In this document: positions 40,752 through 40,768 of the stretch, piece by piece | Layout of the letters: every line of letters starts with the position of its first letter | How positions within the stretch are numbered: position 1 is the stretch's first letter | Program-made: the position numbers and the translations under genes | Assembly: GCA_021107945.1 (NCBI GenBank) | Contig: JAIORV010000183.1 | Coordinates: 1 to 40,768 of the forward strand | Direction of reading: 5' to 3' | Length of the DNA: 40,768 bases | DNA from: Vulcanimicrobiota bacterium | GTDB taxonomy: Bacteria > Vulcanimicrobiota > JAJTBE01 | The notes under the pieces: generated by a model | Database searches by the model: none | What the model saw: the letters and a program-made list of their open reading frames with translations, nothing else | Told to the model about the DNA's origin: nothing

Positions 40752-40768
40752 GTTAGAAGCCTATAAAA

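Noticed and set aside
1-40768. tRNA, rRNA, riboswitch or replication origin
   Set aside because: I looked for cloverleaf arms, rRNA-like blocks, known riboswitch cores and iteron origins and saw none that I could support.

Overview
The window looks like chromosomal DNA of an uncultured, moderately AT-rich diderm bacterium. The evidence is a PilP-like pilus or secretion protein, lipoprotein signal peptides, a periplasmic lytic transglycosylase, a ZnuABC-type importer and an HD-GYP sensor phosphodiesterase. The phylum cannot be fixed from the sequence. Gene style (large Asp-box/YCF48-like lipoproteins, exported WD40 protein, GT-C/TPR fusion, repeat-rich spacers) recalls candidate phyla, but that is an impression only. 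Genes are short operons separated by unusually repeat-rich spacers.

Layout. 1-2.1 kb: a PilP-like protein and a tiny Cys-rich protein between dispersed repeats. 2.2-6.6 kb: a helical Gly/Ala-rich protein, an isoaspartyl peptidase/asparaginase, an exported nucleoside-phosphorylase-fold protein, an unknown cytosolic protein and an alpha/beta hydrolase. 6.9-7.9 kb: a HicAB toxin-antitoxin pair (minus strand) with a palindromic operator, then a probably truncated gene. 8.4-11.5 kb: a minus-strand znuA-znuC-znuB metal importer whose gaps hold inverted-repeat elements. 11.7-14.3 kb: a DUF523/TudS-like Fe-S protein, an exported seven-repeat WD40 protein and a secreted Tyr-rich protein with a GDPH motif. 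14.5-18.9 kb (minus): a Cache-HAMP-HD-GYP protein, a Gly/Ala/Ser-rich small protein and a UshA-like 5'-nucleotidase relative with altered metal ligands. 18.92-19.32 kb: a 380-bp non-autonomous mobile element with a 9-bp target duplication.

19.7-21.6 kb: a two-gene cassette of a DUF3696-type SMC/OLD-like ATPase and a PIN-like putative nuclease, the best candidate here for an undescribed defence-type system. 21.6-25.9 kb: a monotopic sugar-phosphate transferase, an orphan TPP-dependent dehydrogenase E1 alpha subunit and a GT-C glycosyltransferase with C-terminal TPRs. 26.2-28.2 kb: a PDZ-Lon (SepM/YlbL-type) membrane protease and a lytic transglycosylase.

28.4-39.1 kb: four tandem paralogous ~835-residue lipoproteins on the minus strand. 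Each has a lipoprotein signal, a carboxypeptidase-regulatory-like domain, a Thr/Pro linker and about 13-14 YCF48/Asp-box-like repeats, enough for two seven-bladed propellers. The copies are mosaics of one another; a 485-bp tract is identical in copies 3 and 4, pointing to recent gene conversion. The window ends with a nucleotidyltransferase-like protein and a short hairpin.
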